60,000 nucleotides of DNA from Symsagittifera roscoffensis (GCF_963678635.1 NC_087062.1:3871556-3931555); one strand, 5' to 3'; counted from the first letter of the stretch, positions 1 to 13,006 are shown. Translations and numbers: made by a program. Notes: generated by a model not told the origin, from the sequence alone.

Positions 1-60
1 CAGTTTGAACATCAAGTTCAACATCAGATCAAACATCAGTTTGATTGATCAAACATCAGT

Positions 61-2529
61 TCGGCACTAAAAGGCCTCTAAGTTTCATGACTATCAGTCA
101 AAATTAACTTTGAAAATTTAGTTGAAATGTTGTGAAACTTGATGTGATAGCGTTTCTAGATGAAATAATGTGAAACTTTGCCAAAAGTTCAAATTTTTTT
201 GGATGGGCTTGTATTTTATAGATTTTTAATTTCAATATGGAATTGTGTATTTTGTATGTTTTGCGCTAACATTGATCAAGCGTCAAAAACTATTTTATAT
301 GTGTCCTTTCTATGCTTCCTAATGTTTTTGATAAACTGAAATGTTAGTTTGGCTATTTCAATACATTTTTTACAGCTACTGAAACCTTGTTTGGTCGACA
401 CTGTTTTCAAAAAATGAATTCGGAAAGAAAAATAAAAATCTGGATACGCCTTGGCTGAACCGAAAAGTTTTCATTAAAAAATGTTAGATAAGATGATTTA
501 ACCGATTTGTTAAAAACAACGCGACTTTTGGTCGTGGTTGATTTTTTCCAAACCGCGTGACATGTCATGACATAAAGTTTAACCGCAGGTAGAAAGCTCA
601 GTTTTTCGGCACTTTATTGAAATTACTGCGAAAAATTTTTTCATTGAGAAAGGATAATCATTGTTGTTTACATTCATCATTTTAACAAGTTTGTGTGTCT
701 AGAAACTGGCGTGGGCAAACTCTTGAGCTATGCGTAATGTCCGGTAAGAAAACTACCAGTACCTTTATTTCAACCAGATTATGTATATTTGAATGCTTTC
801 TGGTTGCTTTCCTGTGTCATTGCTACTCTATCAAAACAAATGTTACTTAAAGTTTTTATCTTGTGTCTCAGGCATATCTCTTGTCTGAGACACAAGATTG
901 AGTCACAAAGTTCACATAAAATAATCGAAAACTAAGGGACGAAATTTTTGTTTAAAATGAAATCACAATAAATAAAAATATTTATAATTAAATATTTTCA
1001 ACGAGCAAAAACATAAACAAAATTTGTTTGAGAACTGACCTTAGGTGGACAAACCAGTATATCAAGGCTTTTTTCTGTCTTAGAAAATATAATTCAATTG
1101 TCGCGCCATATGACATCTTTGATTTGACCCGAACACTTGCTATAGTCTGATATATCGTTAACAACCCTGATATAGCATGGTTGAGGCTGCAGACTCGTGC
1201 TGGAAAAAAAACTTGTTTTAACTGCTGTTCAGTGTTTAATTTCAAACAAAACAACATTTACACAAACAACATACGAAGCAATCAGGAATAAATTTTCCGT
1301 ATAACTTGAAAACAAATTTGACTCAACATTGAAAAAAAAATCTTTTTAATTGTAAATTAGTGTTTTTGTTGTTTACTGCTTCAGTTTTCCACAAGAATTT
1401 CTGTTTCAGTAACGTGGCTTAGGGTAGTTGTCGGAGTATGCTGTTCAGTCAAAGTAGATCGGTGTTCTTTTTTAAAACAGACTTTGATGGTTTAAATGGT
1501 GTCTGACAATTTGCTGTTGTCTTCCGATTTTATGATTGTTCTGCAGCCTCCTACCGTGTCATATCTCTTGTTTTCCAAAGACTATAAAAACTTTTCATTA
1601 AAGTGCAGTCCTACAATAAGAACAAAAAAGCTAAACTTTCTTAGCTCACACTATTTGGAGCCCTTTTCCGAAGAAATATTTCTGTTTTAACAAAAACAAA
1701 CGGATGGTGAATTTTATATTGCGAGGTCTTGGTTTTCTTTTTCCCCAAAATCAAAATTTCTGCTCGCAGTGATGAATTATATCTTGAAAAAAATTGAGTT
1801 CCATTAAACGCTCAAAAGATTTAGCGTTTTGTTGGTTACCTCAATTCTTCTCTCAATCTGTTAAAATAATTCAAATTTAAAAGGCAATTGCAACTACCTA
1901 TGATCCACTGTGAACCTTGAAGGCTCCTTCGATATCGCTTTTAGATATGAGCAAATGGCCACTTTTGCACGTAGTTTTATGGGACTTTTTTTACTTGAAA
2001 ATATAGTTGCTGATTCGATGCTGATTCGATTTTGTTTCGAACAAGATTTTAATTTTCCAAACTCTCAAGCAAAAATGTATGATGCTTGTTTTTTCATCAT
2101 TTTTAGCAAAATTCAGAAATGGTCAGCTAATGAGTGTTTGTGTAAGCTTTCTGTGCAACAATTTACGTTCTGTAAAAAGTTTATAATAGTATAAAACTTT
2201 TATCAAAAAAATTCATTTAATAACCACGGTAGTATATAACCACGGTAGTGTATTACCACGGTGGGTATACAACATCGCTGCTTGGTAAAACTCAAACAAG
2301 GGTTGATGTTGATGTTTTTCTCAAATTTTCTTGAAATATCATCTGTTTTGCATCTCATTGCTATTTGATTCAATATAAAATAGAAAAAAGACGGGAAGTG
2401 TTGACTCGTTGATGTTGTAATGCACACAGTAGTTCGATACCAATTGAAAAAAAAATAATCAAAAGCAATCAATACACTTTCTTATTACTTTTCTGAAGTT
2501 TTTCACCTGAATTGATCAAATAATAATTT
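61..2529. repeat. Large tandem unit, copy 1 (~2.47 kb)
   Basis: This is the first of three head-to-tail copies of one sequence. The same landmark (ACTAAAAGGC followed by AAGTTTCATGA) recurs near 66, 2533 and 6696, and the sequence after each landmark runs in parallel: the GTTGTGAAACTTGATGTG block, the TTGGTCGACACT block and the GAATGCTTTCTGG block. The unit ends with a short array of ACCACGG motifs (2222-2265) that is also found at 6385-6430. No convincing gene is seen in it; the open frames are short and AT-biased. Boundaries are approximate. Confidence 0.8.
858..898. repeat. Hairpin, large unit copy 1
   Basis: ATCTTGTGTCTCAG (858-871) is followed 13 bases later by its perfect reverse complement (885-898). 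The third arm seen in later copies is mutated here. Confidence 0.85.
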
Positions 2530-3016
2530 GAACTAAAAGGCATCAAAGTTTCATGATTATCAGCCAAAATTAAGTTTGAAAAATTAATTGAAAAGTTGTG
2601 AAACTTGATGTGATAGCGTTTCTAAATAAAATGATGTGAAACTTAGCAAAAATTTCAAATTTTTTTGGATGAGCTTGTATTTTATAGATTTTTAATTTCA
2701 ATATTAAATTGTGTATTTTGTATGTTTTGCGCTAACATTGATCAAGCGTCAAAAACTATTTTATAGATGTCCTTTCTATGCTTCCTAATGTTTTTGATAA
2801 ACTGAAGTGTTAGTTTGGCTATTTCAATACATTTTTCACAGCTACTGAAACCTTGTTTGGTCGACACTGTTTTCAAAAAAAGAATTCGGAAAGAAAAATA
2901 AAAATCTGGATACGCCTTGGCTGAACCGAAAAGTTTTCATTAAAAAATGTTAGATAAGATGATTTAACCGATTTGTTAAAAACAACGCGACCTTTGGTCG
3001 TGGTTGATTTTTTCCA

Positions 3017-3914
3017 AACCGCGTGGCATGTCATGACATAAAGTTTAACCGCATGTAGAAAGCTCAGTTTTTCGGCACTTTATTGAAATTACTGCGAAAA
3101 TTTTTTTCATTGAGAAAGGATAATCATTGATGTTTACATTAATCATTTTAACAAGTTTGTTTGTCTAGAAACTGGCGTGGGCAAACTCTTGAGCTATGCG
3201 TAATGTCCGGTAAGAAAACTACCAGTACCTTTATTTCAACCAGATTATGTATATTTGAATGCTTTCTGGTTGCTTTCCTGTGTCATTGCTACTCTATCAA
3301 AACAAATGTTACTTAAAGTTTTTATCCTGTGTCTCAGATATATCTCCTGTCTGAGACACAAGATTGTGTCTCAGATTTTGAAATTTTTCTTCATTTTGAT
3401 CCATGTTAAAGATAATCGATTTTATACCTTTTTTGTTGATTTTATATTGGAAGTTAGCCAGTAATTGTCCTAGAGAAACTTCACTACAACCAAAACAAAT
3501 CAATTTTTTAAGTGAAACTGTATATTTAACTCCCAAGAATTGTTTTGATTTTACCAAACTTCTTATTATTGATTTTGGGAAAAGGTAGGTAAAAATTTTA
3601 ACGCTGGTATTTCGTTCCAGTTTCATTTCTAAAATCAAATGCTCAGTTTCCGCCGATTCAGTGCACTAAAAACTTTAACATTGCGCACTCTTAGTCAGCT
3701 GCACAACTGCTGCAACTTAAGCCAACTGGATCATTTCGGCCAAAAATTGTACTTGGGAATAATCCTGCGGGTCGTCTGAATCGTACGGATCGACTGATTA
3801 ATCGTACGGATCGAAAACTAAGGGACGAATTTTTTGTTTAAAATGAAGTCACAATAAAAAAAAAATTTTACAATTGAAGTTTTCAACAAGCAAAAAAATT
3901 GATTTTTTTTTCAA
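3017..3914. repeat. ~880 bp sub-unit, first copy
   Basis: This runs from one occurrence of ACCGCGTGRCATGTCATGAC to the next. It carries the hairpin at 3324-3374, a TTGGGAATAATCCTGCGGG block and a short duplicated TCGTACGGATCGA motif (3780-3812). A minus-strand open frame of 109 codons (3309-3638) recurs in the next copy with four amino-acid changes. Nothing suggests it is expressed. Confidence 0.75.
3324..3374. repeat. Three-arm hairpin, sub-unit 1
   Basis: TGTGTCTCAG (3328-3337), CTGAGACACA (3351-3360) and TTGTGTCTCAG (3364-3374) lie in a row. The middle arm can pair with either neighbour, so two mutually exclusive hairpins are possible. Confidence 0.8.
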
Positions 3915-4791
3915 ACCGCGTGACATGTCATGACATAAAGCTCAGTTTTTTGGCACTTTTTGAAATTAATGTGAAAATTTTTTCATTGAGAAATGATAAT
4001 CACTGTTGTTTACATTCATCAGTTTAACAAATTTATGTGTCTAGAAACTGGCGTAGTCAAGCTCTTAAGCTATGCGTAATGTCCGGTAAGAAAAACTACC
4101 AATAGCCTTATTTCAACCAGATTATGTATATTTGAATGCTTTCTGGTTGCTTTCCTGTGTCATTGCTACTCTATCAAAATAAATGTTACTTAAAGTTTTC
4201 ATCTTGTGTCTCAGATATATCTCCTGTCTGAGACACAAGATTGTGTCTCAGATTTTGAAATTTTTCTTCATCTTGATCCATGTTAAAGATTATCGATTTT
4301 ATACTTTTTTTGTTGATTTTATATTGGAAGTTAGCCAGTAATTGTCCTAGAGAAACTTCACTACAACCAAAACAAATCAATTTTTTAAGTGAAACTGTAT
4401 ATTTAACTCCCAAGAATTGTTTTGATTTTACCAAACTTCTTATTATTGATTTTGGGAAAAGGTAGGTAAAAATTTTAACGCGGGTATTTCGTTCCAGTTT
4501 CATTTCTAAAATCAAATGCTCAGTTTCCGCCGATTCAGTGCACTAAAAACTTTAACATTGCGCACTCTTAGTCAGCTGCACAACTGCTGCAACTTAAGCC
4601 AACTGGATCATTTCGGCCAAAAATTGTACTTGGGAATAATCCTGCGGGTCGTCTGAATCGTACGGATCGACTGATTAATCGTACGGATCGAAAACTAAGG
4701 GACGAATTTTTTGTTTAAAATGAAGTCACAATAAAAAAAAATTTTACAATTGAAGTTTTCAACAAGCAAAAAAATTGATTTTTTTTTCAAA
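3915..4791. repeat. ~877 bp sub-unit, second copy
   Basis: This is nearly identical to the preceding sub-unit at a spacing of 877 bp (compare 3309-3638 with 4186-4515). The differences are scattered single bases, which indicates recent duplication. Confidence 0.8.
4201..4251. repeat. Three-arm hairpin, sub-unit 2
   Basis: The left arm ATCTTGTGTCTCAG (4201-4214) and the middle arm (4228-4241) form a perfect 14 bp stem. The right arm TTGTGTCTCAG (4241-4251) can compete for the middle arm. Confidence 0.85.
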
Positions 4792-5270
4792 CCGCGTGAC
4801 ATGTCATGACATAAAGCTCAGTTTTTTGGCACTTTTTGAAATTAATGTGAAAATTTTTTCATTGAGAAATGATAATCACTGTTGTTTACATTCATCAGTT
4901 TAACAAATTTATGTGTCTAGAAACTGGCGTAGTCAAGCTCTTAAGCTATGCGTAATGTCCGGTAATAAAAACTACCAATAGCCTTATTTCAACCAGATTA
5001 TGTATATTTGAATGCTTTCTGGTTGCTTTCCTGTGTCATTGCTACTCTATGAAAATAAATGTTACTTAAAGTTTTCATCTTGTGTCTCAGATATATCTCC
5101 TGTCTGAGACACAAGATTGTGTCTCAGATTTTGAAATTTTTCTTCATCTTGATCCATGTTAAAGATTATCGATTTTATACTTTTTTTGTTGATTTTATAT
5201 TGGAAGTTAGCCAGTAATTGTCCTAGAGAAACTTCACTACAACCAAAACAAATTATTTTTTTCAGTAAAT
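4792..5270. repeat. ~877 bp sub-unit, third copy, truncated
   Basis: This matches the second sub-unit up to about 5250. It then switches to the sequence that follows the hairpin in the first large unit (compare 5281-5420 with 975-1120), so the array ends inside the unit. Confidence 0.75.
5077..5127. repeat. Three-arm hairpin, sub-unit 3
   Basis: This has the same arrangement and arm sequences as the copy at 4201-4251: a 14 bp left/middle stem plus a competing right arm. Confidence 0.85.
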
Positions 5271-6691
5271 CATTTTTCAAATTAAAGTTTTCAACAAGCA
5301 AAAAAATGAATAAAATTTGTTTGAGAACTGACTTTAGGTGGACAAACCAGTAGATCAAGGCGTTTTGTCTGTCTTAGAAAATATGATACAATTGTCGCGC
5401 CATATGACATCTTTGATTTGAGCCGAGCACTTGCTATAGTCTGATATATCGTTGACAAACCCTGATTTAACATGATTGAGGCTGCAGACTCATGCTGGAA
5501 AAAAAACTTGTTTTAACGGCTGTTAATTATTTAACTTTAATTTCAACAACATTTACACAAACAACATACGAAGCAATCAGGAATAAATTTTCCGTATAAC
5601 TTGAAAAAAAAACTGACTCAACATTGAAAAAAATCTATTTAATTGTAAATTAGGGTTTTGGTGTTTACTGCTTCAGATTTCCACAAGATTTTCTGTTTCA
5701 GTAACGTGGCTTAGGGTAGTTGTCGGAGTATGCTGTTCAGTCAAAGTAGCCGGGTATTCTTTTTTAGTACAGACTTTGATGGTTTAAATGGTAGTCTGAC
5801 AATTTGCTGTTGTCTTCAAATTTTATCATTGTTCTGCAGCCTCCTACTGTGTCATATCTCTTGTTTTCTAAAGACTATAAAAATTTTTCATTAAAGTGCA
5901 GTCCTACAAAAAGAACAAAAAAGCTAAACTTTCCGCCCACCTTAGCTCACACTTTTTGGAGCCCTTTTCCGAAGAAATGTTTCTGTTTTAACAATAACAA
6001 ACTGATGGTGAATTTTGTATTGCGAGGTCTTGGTTTTCTTTTTTCCCTAAAATCAAAATTTCTGCTCGCAGTGATGAATTGTTTCTTGAGAAAAATTGAG
6101 TTCCTTTAAGCGCTCAAAAGATTTAGCGTTTTGTTGGTTTCCTCAATTTTTCTCTCAATCTGTTGAAACAACTTAATTTTAAAATGCAATTGCAACTACC
6201 TATAATCCACTGTGAACCTTGAAGGATCCTTTGATATCGCTTTTAGGTATGAGCAAATGGTCACTATTGCACGTAGTTTTTTGGGATTTTTTATACTTTA
6301 AAATATGGTTGCTGATTCGATACAGATTTTAAGTTCTGTAATAAGTTTATAAGAGTATAAAATTTTTTATAAAAAATTCATTTAATAACCACCGTAGTGT
6401 ATAACCACGGTAGTGTATTACCACGGTGGGAATACAACATCGCTACTTGGTAAAACTCAAACAAGGGTTGATGTTGATGTTTTTCTCAAATTTTCTTGAA
6501 ATATCATCTGTTTTGCATCTCATTGCTATTTGATTTAAATTAAACTAGAAAAAAGACGGGAAGTGTTGACTCATTGATGTTGTAATGCACACAGTAGTTC
6601 GATAACAATTGAAAAAATTAATCAAAAGCAATCAATACACTTTCTTATTACTTTTCTGAAGTTTTTCACCTGAATTGATCAAATATTAATT

Positions 6692-7310
6692 TGAACTAAA
6701 AGGCATCAAAGTTTCATGACTATCAGCCAAAATTAAGTTTGAAAAATTAATTGAAAAGTTGTGAAACTTGATGTGATAGCGTTTCTAAATAAAATGATGT
6801 GAAACTTAGCAAAAATTTCAAATTTTTTTCGATGGGCTTGTATTTTATAGATTTTTAATTTCAATATGGAATTGTGTATTTTTTATGTTTTGCGCTAACA
6901 TTGTTAGAGCGTCAAAAACTATTTTGTTTGTGTCCTTTCTATGCTTCCTAATGTTTTTCATAAACCGAAGTGTTAGTTTGGCTATTTCAATACATTTTTC
7001 ATAGCTAGTGATACCTTCTTTGGTCGACACTATTTTCAAAATTTGAATTCGGAAAAATATAAATAAATCTGGATACGCCTTGGCTGAACCGAAAAATTTT
7101 CATTAAAAATGTTATATTAGACAATTTAACCGATTTGCTAAAAACGACGCGAATTAGTTGAGTCTCAGGTTTTGAAATTTTTCTTCATCTTGATCCATGT
7201 AAAAGATTATCGATAATTTTTCAACCTTTTTTGTTCGTTTCATATTGGATATTTCAGCCAGAAATTGTCCTAGAAAAGTTTCAGTACAAGCAAAACAAAT
7301 CGTTTTTTTA
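6692..7310. repeat. Large tandem unit, copy 3, partial and diverged
   Basis: This follows the start of copies 1 and 2 closely to about 7130. It then jumps to a diverged piece of the 877 bp sub-unit (7160-7310: compare the TTTTGAAATTTTTCTTCATC and GAAATTGTCCTAGA landmarks with 3377 and 3460). Confidence 0.7.
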
Positions 7311-9565
7311 GTTAAGGTTGAATCTAGCGATACAAAAAGAGTTTAAACAATTTTGTGCTGGTTGAGAGTTGTGTCGATTTTATCGCATTTTTTTCTCAGT
7401 CGATTTTTGTTAAATCAGTTTTTGTTTGCTATTGAGTTTGTCTCTGAACAGTCTGTGAACAATGAATCATCCTTTGTTATCGGAATTACCTGTGAAAAAA
7501 GGTCATTTTTGAATATAGTGTTAAGAATTAGTGTTCTTTTTTTTGAGAAAAAATTTCGCCAGTAGACAGCATTGAAGAAATAACACCCGTAGATACTGAC
7601 TCGATTTTGTTTAAAACAAATTTTTTAGTTATAAAACTGTGCTGCAAAACTGTATGCAAGTTGTCCTGGTTTTTCCTGTAGCAAGAGTCAAAAAACTTAA
7701 CTATTGAGTTCATACTAAAGCAGTCAATACCAAAATTTTTACAATATCACGGTTTTTTTAATTAATTAAACCTTTTCTTGGCTGTTTTTTTTCTGAAATT
7801 CACTGCAGAATCACCAGTGATGTTCATCATTGCATTATGGTAAACACACAGGCAAAATGTTTTGATTTCCTCATAATTTTTTAACTAACATGTTTTTGAA
7901 TTCCTAATAATTATTAAAACATTGGAAAAGTGTGGGAAGGATTGATAGATTGTGAGTCATCATGTTTTGTGTCTAAAGTCAAGAATAGAACTAAAGCAAC
8001 CAATACAAGAGCTAATTACATCTCTGAACAAAAGTTGTAATCAAACCAAAACACATCAAACTTTCATGCATAAATTTTACTTATGAAATGTTCCAGTTAG
8101 AATAATTTAAAACTTTGCTGATTCACTCTGCCAATTATCTGAAATTATTCTGATTGGCGCTATTTTTAGGTTTCAAGCGTTATTTGTAGGTTTTTAGCGT
8201 TTGTAATAAACCGAAGTACTAATTTGGCTATTTTGATACTTTCACGACAGCTAAATTGACGTTCAAAAAGGAAAAAAAAATAATCAATGAATCACTTTAT
8301 TGGTGTTCATCAGATTTTTTTGTTTTATCTTTTAGCAGGTTTTAGGAGATTTTCATTTTTGACTTCATTACATTTTTCACTTTCCGCATTTTTCACAATG
8401 GTTTCAAAATTAGGCAAATAAATGTATTCCACCGTCAATTAGATGAATCAGCTCTCGAGTCCTAATGAGACGCCTAAAAATCTGCAGTTTTGTCATCAGT
8501 GGGTAAAGACAAGAACGTTTTTTTTCTAAAGTTTTCGCCTTTTCGCTACATTTTTGCAACAATTGCAAAAAGTGCTTGGATAACTCTTACCCAGAAACAA
8601 GCAACTGCTGATTCACTCTATATGGAGAGTTTTAATATATATTGTAACACAAATGGAAATTATTGACAAGTATAAATTATTTGGAACAAGGAACTATAAA
8701 ACTTAGATGTAATATAGGGCTTAAAACAGTTTTTTTTGAGGCCAGCGAGTTTTTTATGCAGCCATTCTGATAGATCAATTTGCTTAGAGTTTTTTAAATT
8801 GAATAAACCGCACAGCTAAAGCCTTTTCAGAAGAATCGCTAATTTAATGGCAACTACCTGAAAATTGTCTGATGATATATTTTTGAGATTAAAGTATTTC
8901 AGTTGAAATAAAATTTTGTTCACTGCATGAAAATCGGAAACACTTAAAGAAACGATCAATATAAACCGTATGATTGATATATTTTTGAATGTCATCAACT
9001 TAACTGTTTCATCACTTTTTCTGACACTTCGTCTGGCAAGCTCAACTACAAATTCTTTTCTTTGAAAACCCAAATCATAATTGAGTACGTTGCGTTCAAT
9101 TATTGCCTAGATCATAGGTAAGTCTTCGAAAGCTACGCGGCAAAGTTTCTTCGGATCCTGCAAGTGCATTGATACTGCCTGGAAAAAACAGAGATGATCT
9201 CATAATGGCTGTTTGCCTTCGTCCGAACAAAAGACAGTTTATTAAAAGATTTTTTAGTAAAAATGCGGTAAAACAGCGTCTGAACAACCCATTAGGATGT
9301 TTTTTAGTAATACAGCAAAAATAGAAATATTCATTAACATCTTGATCGTCCGCTATGCCTTCACACGTTCATGAGTTCGTTCCTCCACGTATAAAACTTT
9401 TGGAATTTTCATTGGATTGTAATCAAATTGGCTTTCGTACACAGTAAATGCAGCTTTTCAAACTAAATATTTTTGTGAGCTTAATAATAAGCATATTATT
9501 CAGTTACGACAACTTTAAGAGGAAACTCATGTGGAATAGTCATTTTGCAGCAAAATCCAGCGTGT
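7311..9565. other. No gene recognised; AT-rich DNA
   Basis: I see only short, AT-biased open frames and no splice-supported exons. Some phrases are loosely shared with the tandem units to the left (an ACCGAAGTGTTAGTTTGGC-like phrase near 8212). It is probably old repeat DNA. Confidence 0.5.
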
Positions 9566-9642
9566 TGAGTACATTTGCTTTTTGTTGACTATGTTAAAAG
9601 CTGTTGAGTACATAGCTTTTTGTTGACTATGTTAAAAGCTGG
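9566..9642. repeat. Short tandem duplication (~37 bp unit, two copies)
   Basis: GTTGAGTACAT is followed by GCTTTTTGTTGACTATG and TTAAAAGCTG, and the whole unit occurs twice in succession. Confidence 0.75.
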
Positions 9643-9680
9643 GGTATTTGAAAATTAATTACCTTCTCTTTATCTAAGTT

Positions 9681-10080
9681 CTATTCATCTTCCCCTTCCT
9701 CCTCTAACTTTTTGTTCAAGTCCGCTAAGGTATTGCTAGGTTTCCGTTGTTTCACTCCAGTGCTTTTCCTTGATGTTGATGGAGCTAATGAGCTAATAGT
9801 AACTCGAAAGCTCCTTATCACCTGATTAACTTGATATCTTGATGATTGATGGCACATAAATTTTGGCCACGGGCAAGTCATTTCTTGCTGATTGTGAGTG
9901 CAATATCTACAATCAGGACAAGAAAGAACTACCTTATTACAATTTTTTTAGGGGTCGAGCTGCATCAGATCCCATGTACTCTTTGCTACAGCCCCTACAC
10001 TTCTCTTTCTTTCCGTTTTGTTTTTCAAGTATCAAAAAACAAAAAAATTGCAGTGTGAACACATCAAAGTGGGATTTTTG
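9681..10080 (-). pseudogene. Decayed zinc-ribbon coding fragment, probably from a mobile element
   Basis: A minus-strand frame ends at 9681. Going upstream in the same frame it shows a CPDC-x2-C pair followed by a CPWPKFMC segment and a basic, then acidic, tail ending EEEGEDE. The frame reads back to stop codons near 9930. Further upstream (about 9930-10000), in a shifted frame, there is a second Cys pair (CRGC) and a short segment ending in two stops. Two Cys pairs in this spacing look like a zinc ribbon. I do not recognise the exact family. The frame breaks, and a neighbouring relic of similar decay at 15.6-17.3 kb, suggest mobile-element origin. A spliced host exon is the alternative. Confidence 0.35.
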
Positions 10081-10089
10081 AAAATCTCA

Positions 10090-11050
10090 CTATTTCAGAC
10101 TTTTCAATTTAGGATTTGTACTTGCTTTGATAAATTCAAAATAAATGAAGTTTGTTTTTTCCATTTTTTTCCAAGTTGGGATACCATGTATAGAATTTTG
10201 CTTTTTTTGTGAACTGAATGAATAAGTTTTCACTTGCTTTTGCTTAAGCAATTTAGTTTATCTTATCAAAACCAGCCAATCAGAACTAAGTGTTTTCGAA
10301 AATTATTTTTTAAATTTTAGAAACGTTTCCATCATATTTTGGAAAATGGCTATCAAAAAACACATAAAACTTTTTTTAAATGCTTTTTAAAGAAGACAAA
10401 ATGCCTTTTGGTTTTCTTATTGATGAGAAGACGTTGACGCTTACTTTTTTCTATAATTTTGAACGTTTGTTTTGCACAAAAACATTTTCCGACTAAATAA
10501 AGGACTCTTCAGATAAACTCACAAGATAAAAGACTTTAGTTTTGATCCACATATTGCGAATCAACACTTTAATTTCACGGCTGAATTACACTTGGCAAAG
10601 AACAAAATAATTTTTCTAGAAAACTTGAGAATAATAAAAATTTGTACGATGGTAAAACAAAGACTTTTTTAACCCTTTCCGAAAGCTAAATCTGCAAAAA
10701 ATCTTTGGCAAAGTTCACTGTTCTTTTCTTTCAACTTTTACAAAAATCAAATTTTTGCATGTTAAGATTTGGAAAAAAGTTTCGGAAAAAAGTTTTCTTT
10801 GAAAAATGTTATCAACTTCGAGCTATATTCTCAAAATTACATCAAAACAAAGAACTTGACTACTTTATCCTAGATTTTATACAAAACAATCAACTGAGTT
10901 CAATCCAATTCATTTGACTTTAAGGAACCACTAACTATATAGTTCAATTCATTTTATTTTCAACCTAACTATTGTCAACTATCTCCCCGCGCATCTCTAA
11001 ATCATTCAAAATCCTTGTTTTTACCCTGTTTCTTTCATTATTTCAAGTTA
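10090..11050. other. No gene recognised; AT-rich DNA
   Basis: The sequence has many A and T runs and only short open frames without splice support. Nothing is recognised. Confidence 0.45.
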
Positions 11051-11386
11051 TTACTCAAAAAAGTTTTCTCTGAGCAAAACAGCAACCTTTTGTCCTTTGG
11101 GTGGAGACTTTAACTGGTCAAGTACAAATCCAAATGCAATGAAAATGTATCTGGTGTTTTTTTTGCACGAATGGTTGTCTAAATGAACATTTAGCAAATG
11201 CTTTAGATCATGATGAGGGATTTCACTCAACATTTCCAGGTGCAAGTTCCCATCAATAAAAACCAAATTGGAACAAGGCTGGTGTTGGAACAAATCGCTG
11301 AGTAGGTTGGAATAGATTACCTCAAGATTATTGATTCTCATTTTGTTGCGCAACCAAAAGATGAATTCCCCTTTCTTAAAGAACAA
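11051..11386 (-). CDS. Unrecognised open frame, possible mobile-element remnant
   Basis: This is a 111-codon frame with fairly balanced composition, including a FIDGNLHLEML segment followed by HHDLKHLLNVHLDNH, which is rich in His and Leu. No domain is recognised and there is no obvious start context or splice signal. It lies between two other probable mobile-element relics, so it may be one more piece of the same insertion. A chance open frame cannot be excluded. Confidence 0.25.
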   Translation of the reverse strand: MFFKKGEFIFWLRNKMRINNLEVIYSNLLSDLFQHQPCSNLVFIDGNLHLEMLSEIPHHDLKHLLNVHLDNHSCKKNTRYIFIAFGFVLDQLKSPPKGQKVAVLLRENFFE

Positions 11387-11389
11387 GCT

Positions 11390-13006
11390 GGATCTGCTGT
11401 GATTCCCATCACAATTGACAATGACAAAGGGTTTTCAGAAAAAATGACGCCTAATAACACCCCACCATAGCAACAAGCAACGACGGAACCTCGACCAGAT
11501 CTGCGTTTTATAGAGAACCTTCAGAACTCTTATGCTGCTCAACAGCTGTTTAATTAATATTTTGCGAAATTGTAGTTTGATATTCATTTCACTTTTTGTA
11601 TTTTTTTTTTCCATTTACATTTTGAATATGAAATTAGTTCAGAGTGAAACGTTTAAATGGCTTGAAAAAACAATTAGAATTCAAGTTTCATTAGCGATGA
11701 AAACTTGGCACAAGTACAGAGATTTCGCATTTTGTAAAATGTGTTTAATCAATTCACGCATCGTGTTGGAAACGTGGAAATACTCATTATATTTGCTAGA
11801 AAAAAGTAATAATGTTTTTGCATTTTGTTTGAAAAATCTGGAATAGTTTTTGCATTTTTCGAACAAATAATATGAAACAACTAGCGTTTTAATGAAAAAA
11901 TTGAAAAACTCTTTGCAGCTTTTTAAAAATAAAATTATTTTTTGCAGTTGTTGATAAAATTATAAAGTTTTCGCATCTGGTTGAAAAAAAAACTGAAATG
12001 TGCTTCGCAAATAGAAAAAAAAAACGTTTTCTCTTGATTAATTTTAAAACGTTTGCTACCATAAGCGACAAAAAAGGTTTATTTTTGAATTATATTAACT
12101 TTTCAAAGAAAAAATGACTTCATCACTGATCACAAATCCATATCCATTATTAAATTAGTCACTTAATTTTTTTTAAATCAGGTTCATATTTTGAGTTTTG
12201 AACAAAACAATTTTTTCCAGATGTGCTGAGCCAATAACTCGTGTGAAAGCCAAACTGTGGTCAGAACATTGATAATTTCGTTTAAATTTTCTGCGCTATA
12301 GTTTTTTCTTTGCAAAACTTGGTATTATTTCAGATTCTTTCCACTGCAAATTGTGATGAAGAGCGCAATTAAAATGATTAACAACTGCACCATTTCATGG
12401 ACAAGCTTTTGAAAAAAGTCTGTATTTGTACAGAGTGTAAAGACAAACTATAAATTGGTATGTAATTGAAACTTACCTAACTTTTGTAAAATTTGTCCAG
12501 AGATGATTTTTTACAACTAAAGGGAAAATACAATGGTTCAAAGAACACTAAGGAATGTGGAAAGAGATATATCAATCTTGGGTTACTATCTAGTTCTTGT
12601 ACAAATCACCAAACGTGAAAAAGAAAGCAACTTTTCATTACAATCCGAACAAAAGCTGAAAGCATTTGACACCTAGCAGCAGCCATCTGAAGCAACTATT
12701 TTTGCTTGAAAAAAAATTTATAGAAGAAATAACGCCTATACAGTATCTATATTTAGAGTTTTTAGTGAGAAATTCCATTTTAGCACCAATTTTACGGTTT
12801 TAGAATGACTCAAACTGTTTATTTCTTTTCCAGCTAATCTCGAGATCATTTCTTTCATTTATCTACAACTGATCAGTCTGTTCTTCTTTTGAAAAGTCAA
12901 AACTTTTTGAGTTTCTGAAAATCAAAATAAAAAAACGAGATTTGCTTGATCCAAAAGTACTTTGGAAACTAAATTAAAAGTACTTTGGAAACTAAGTACA
13001 ATTAAA
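11390..13006. other. No gene recognised; AT-rich DNA
   Basis: Only short AT-biased frames are present. A small direct duplication of AAAGTACTTTGGAAACTAA lies at 12954-12995. Confidence 0.45.

Larger units (their letters stand above)
2530..6691. repeat. Large tandem unit, copy 2, internally expanded (~4.16 kb)
   Basis: The second copy follows copy 1 closely up to about 3330 and again from about 5285 to its end. Its middle has been lengthened by further tandem duplication of an ~880 bp segment. The size difference between copies 1 and 2 (about 1.69 kb) is close to two extra sub-units. No gene is supported. Confidence 0.75.

Noticed and set aside
3309-5358. Repeated ~100-codon minus-strand frames in the 877 bp units as a gene family
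   Set aside because: Codon use is AT-biased, the changes between copies are mostly amino-acid changing, the frames have no domain, and they sit on hairpins and repeats.
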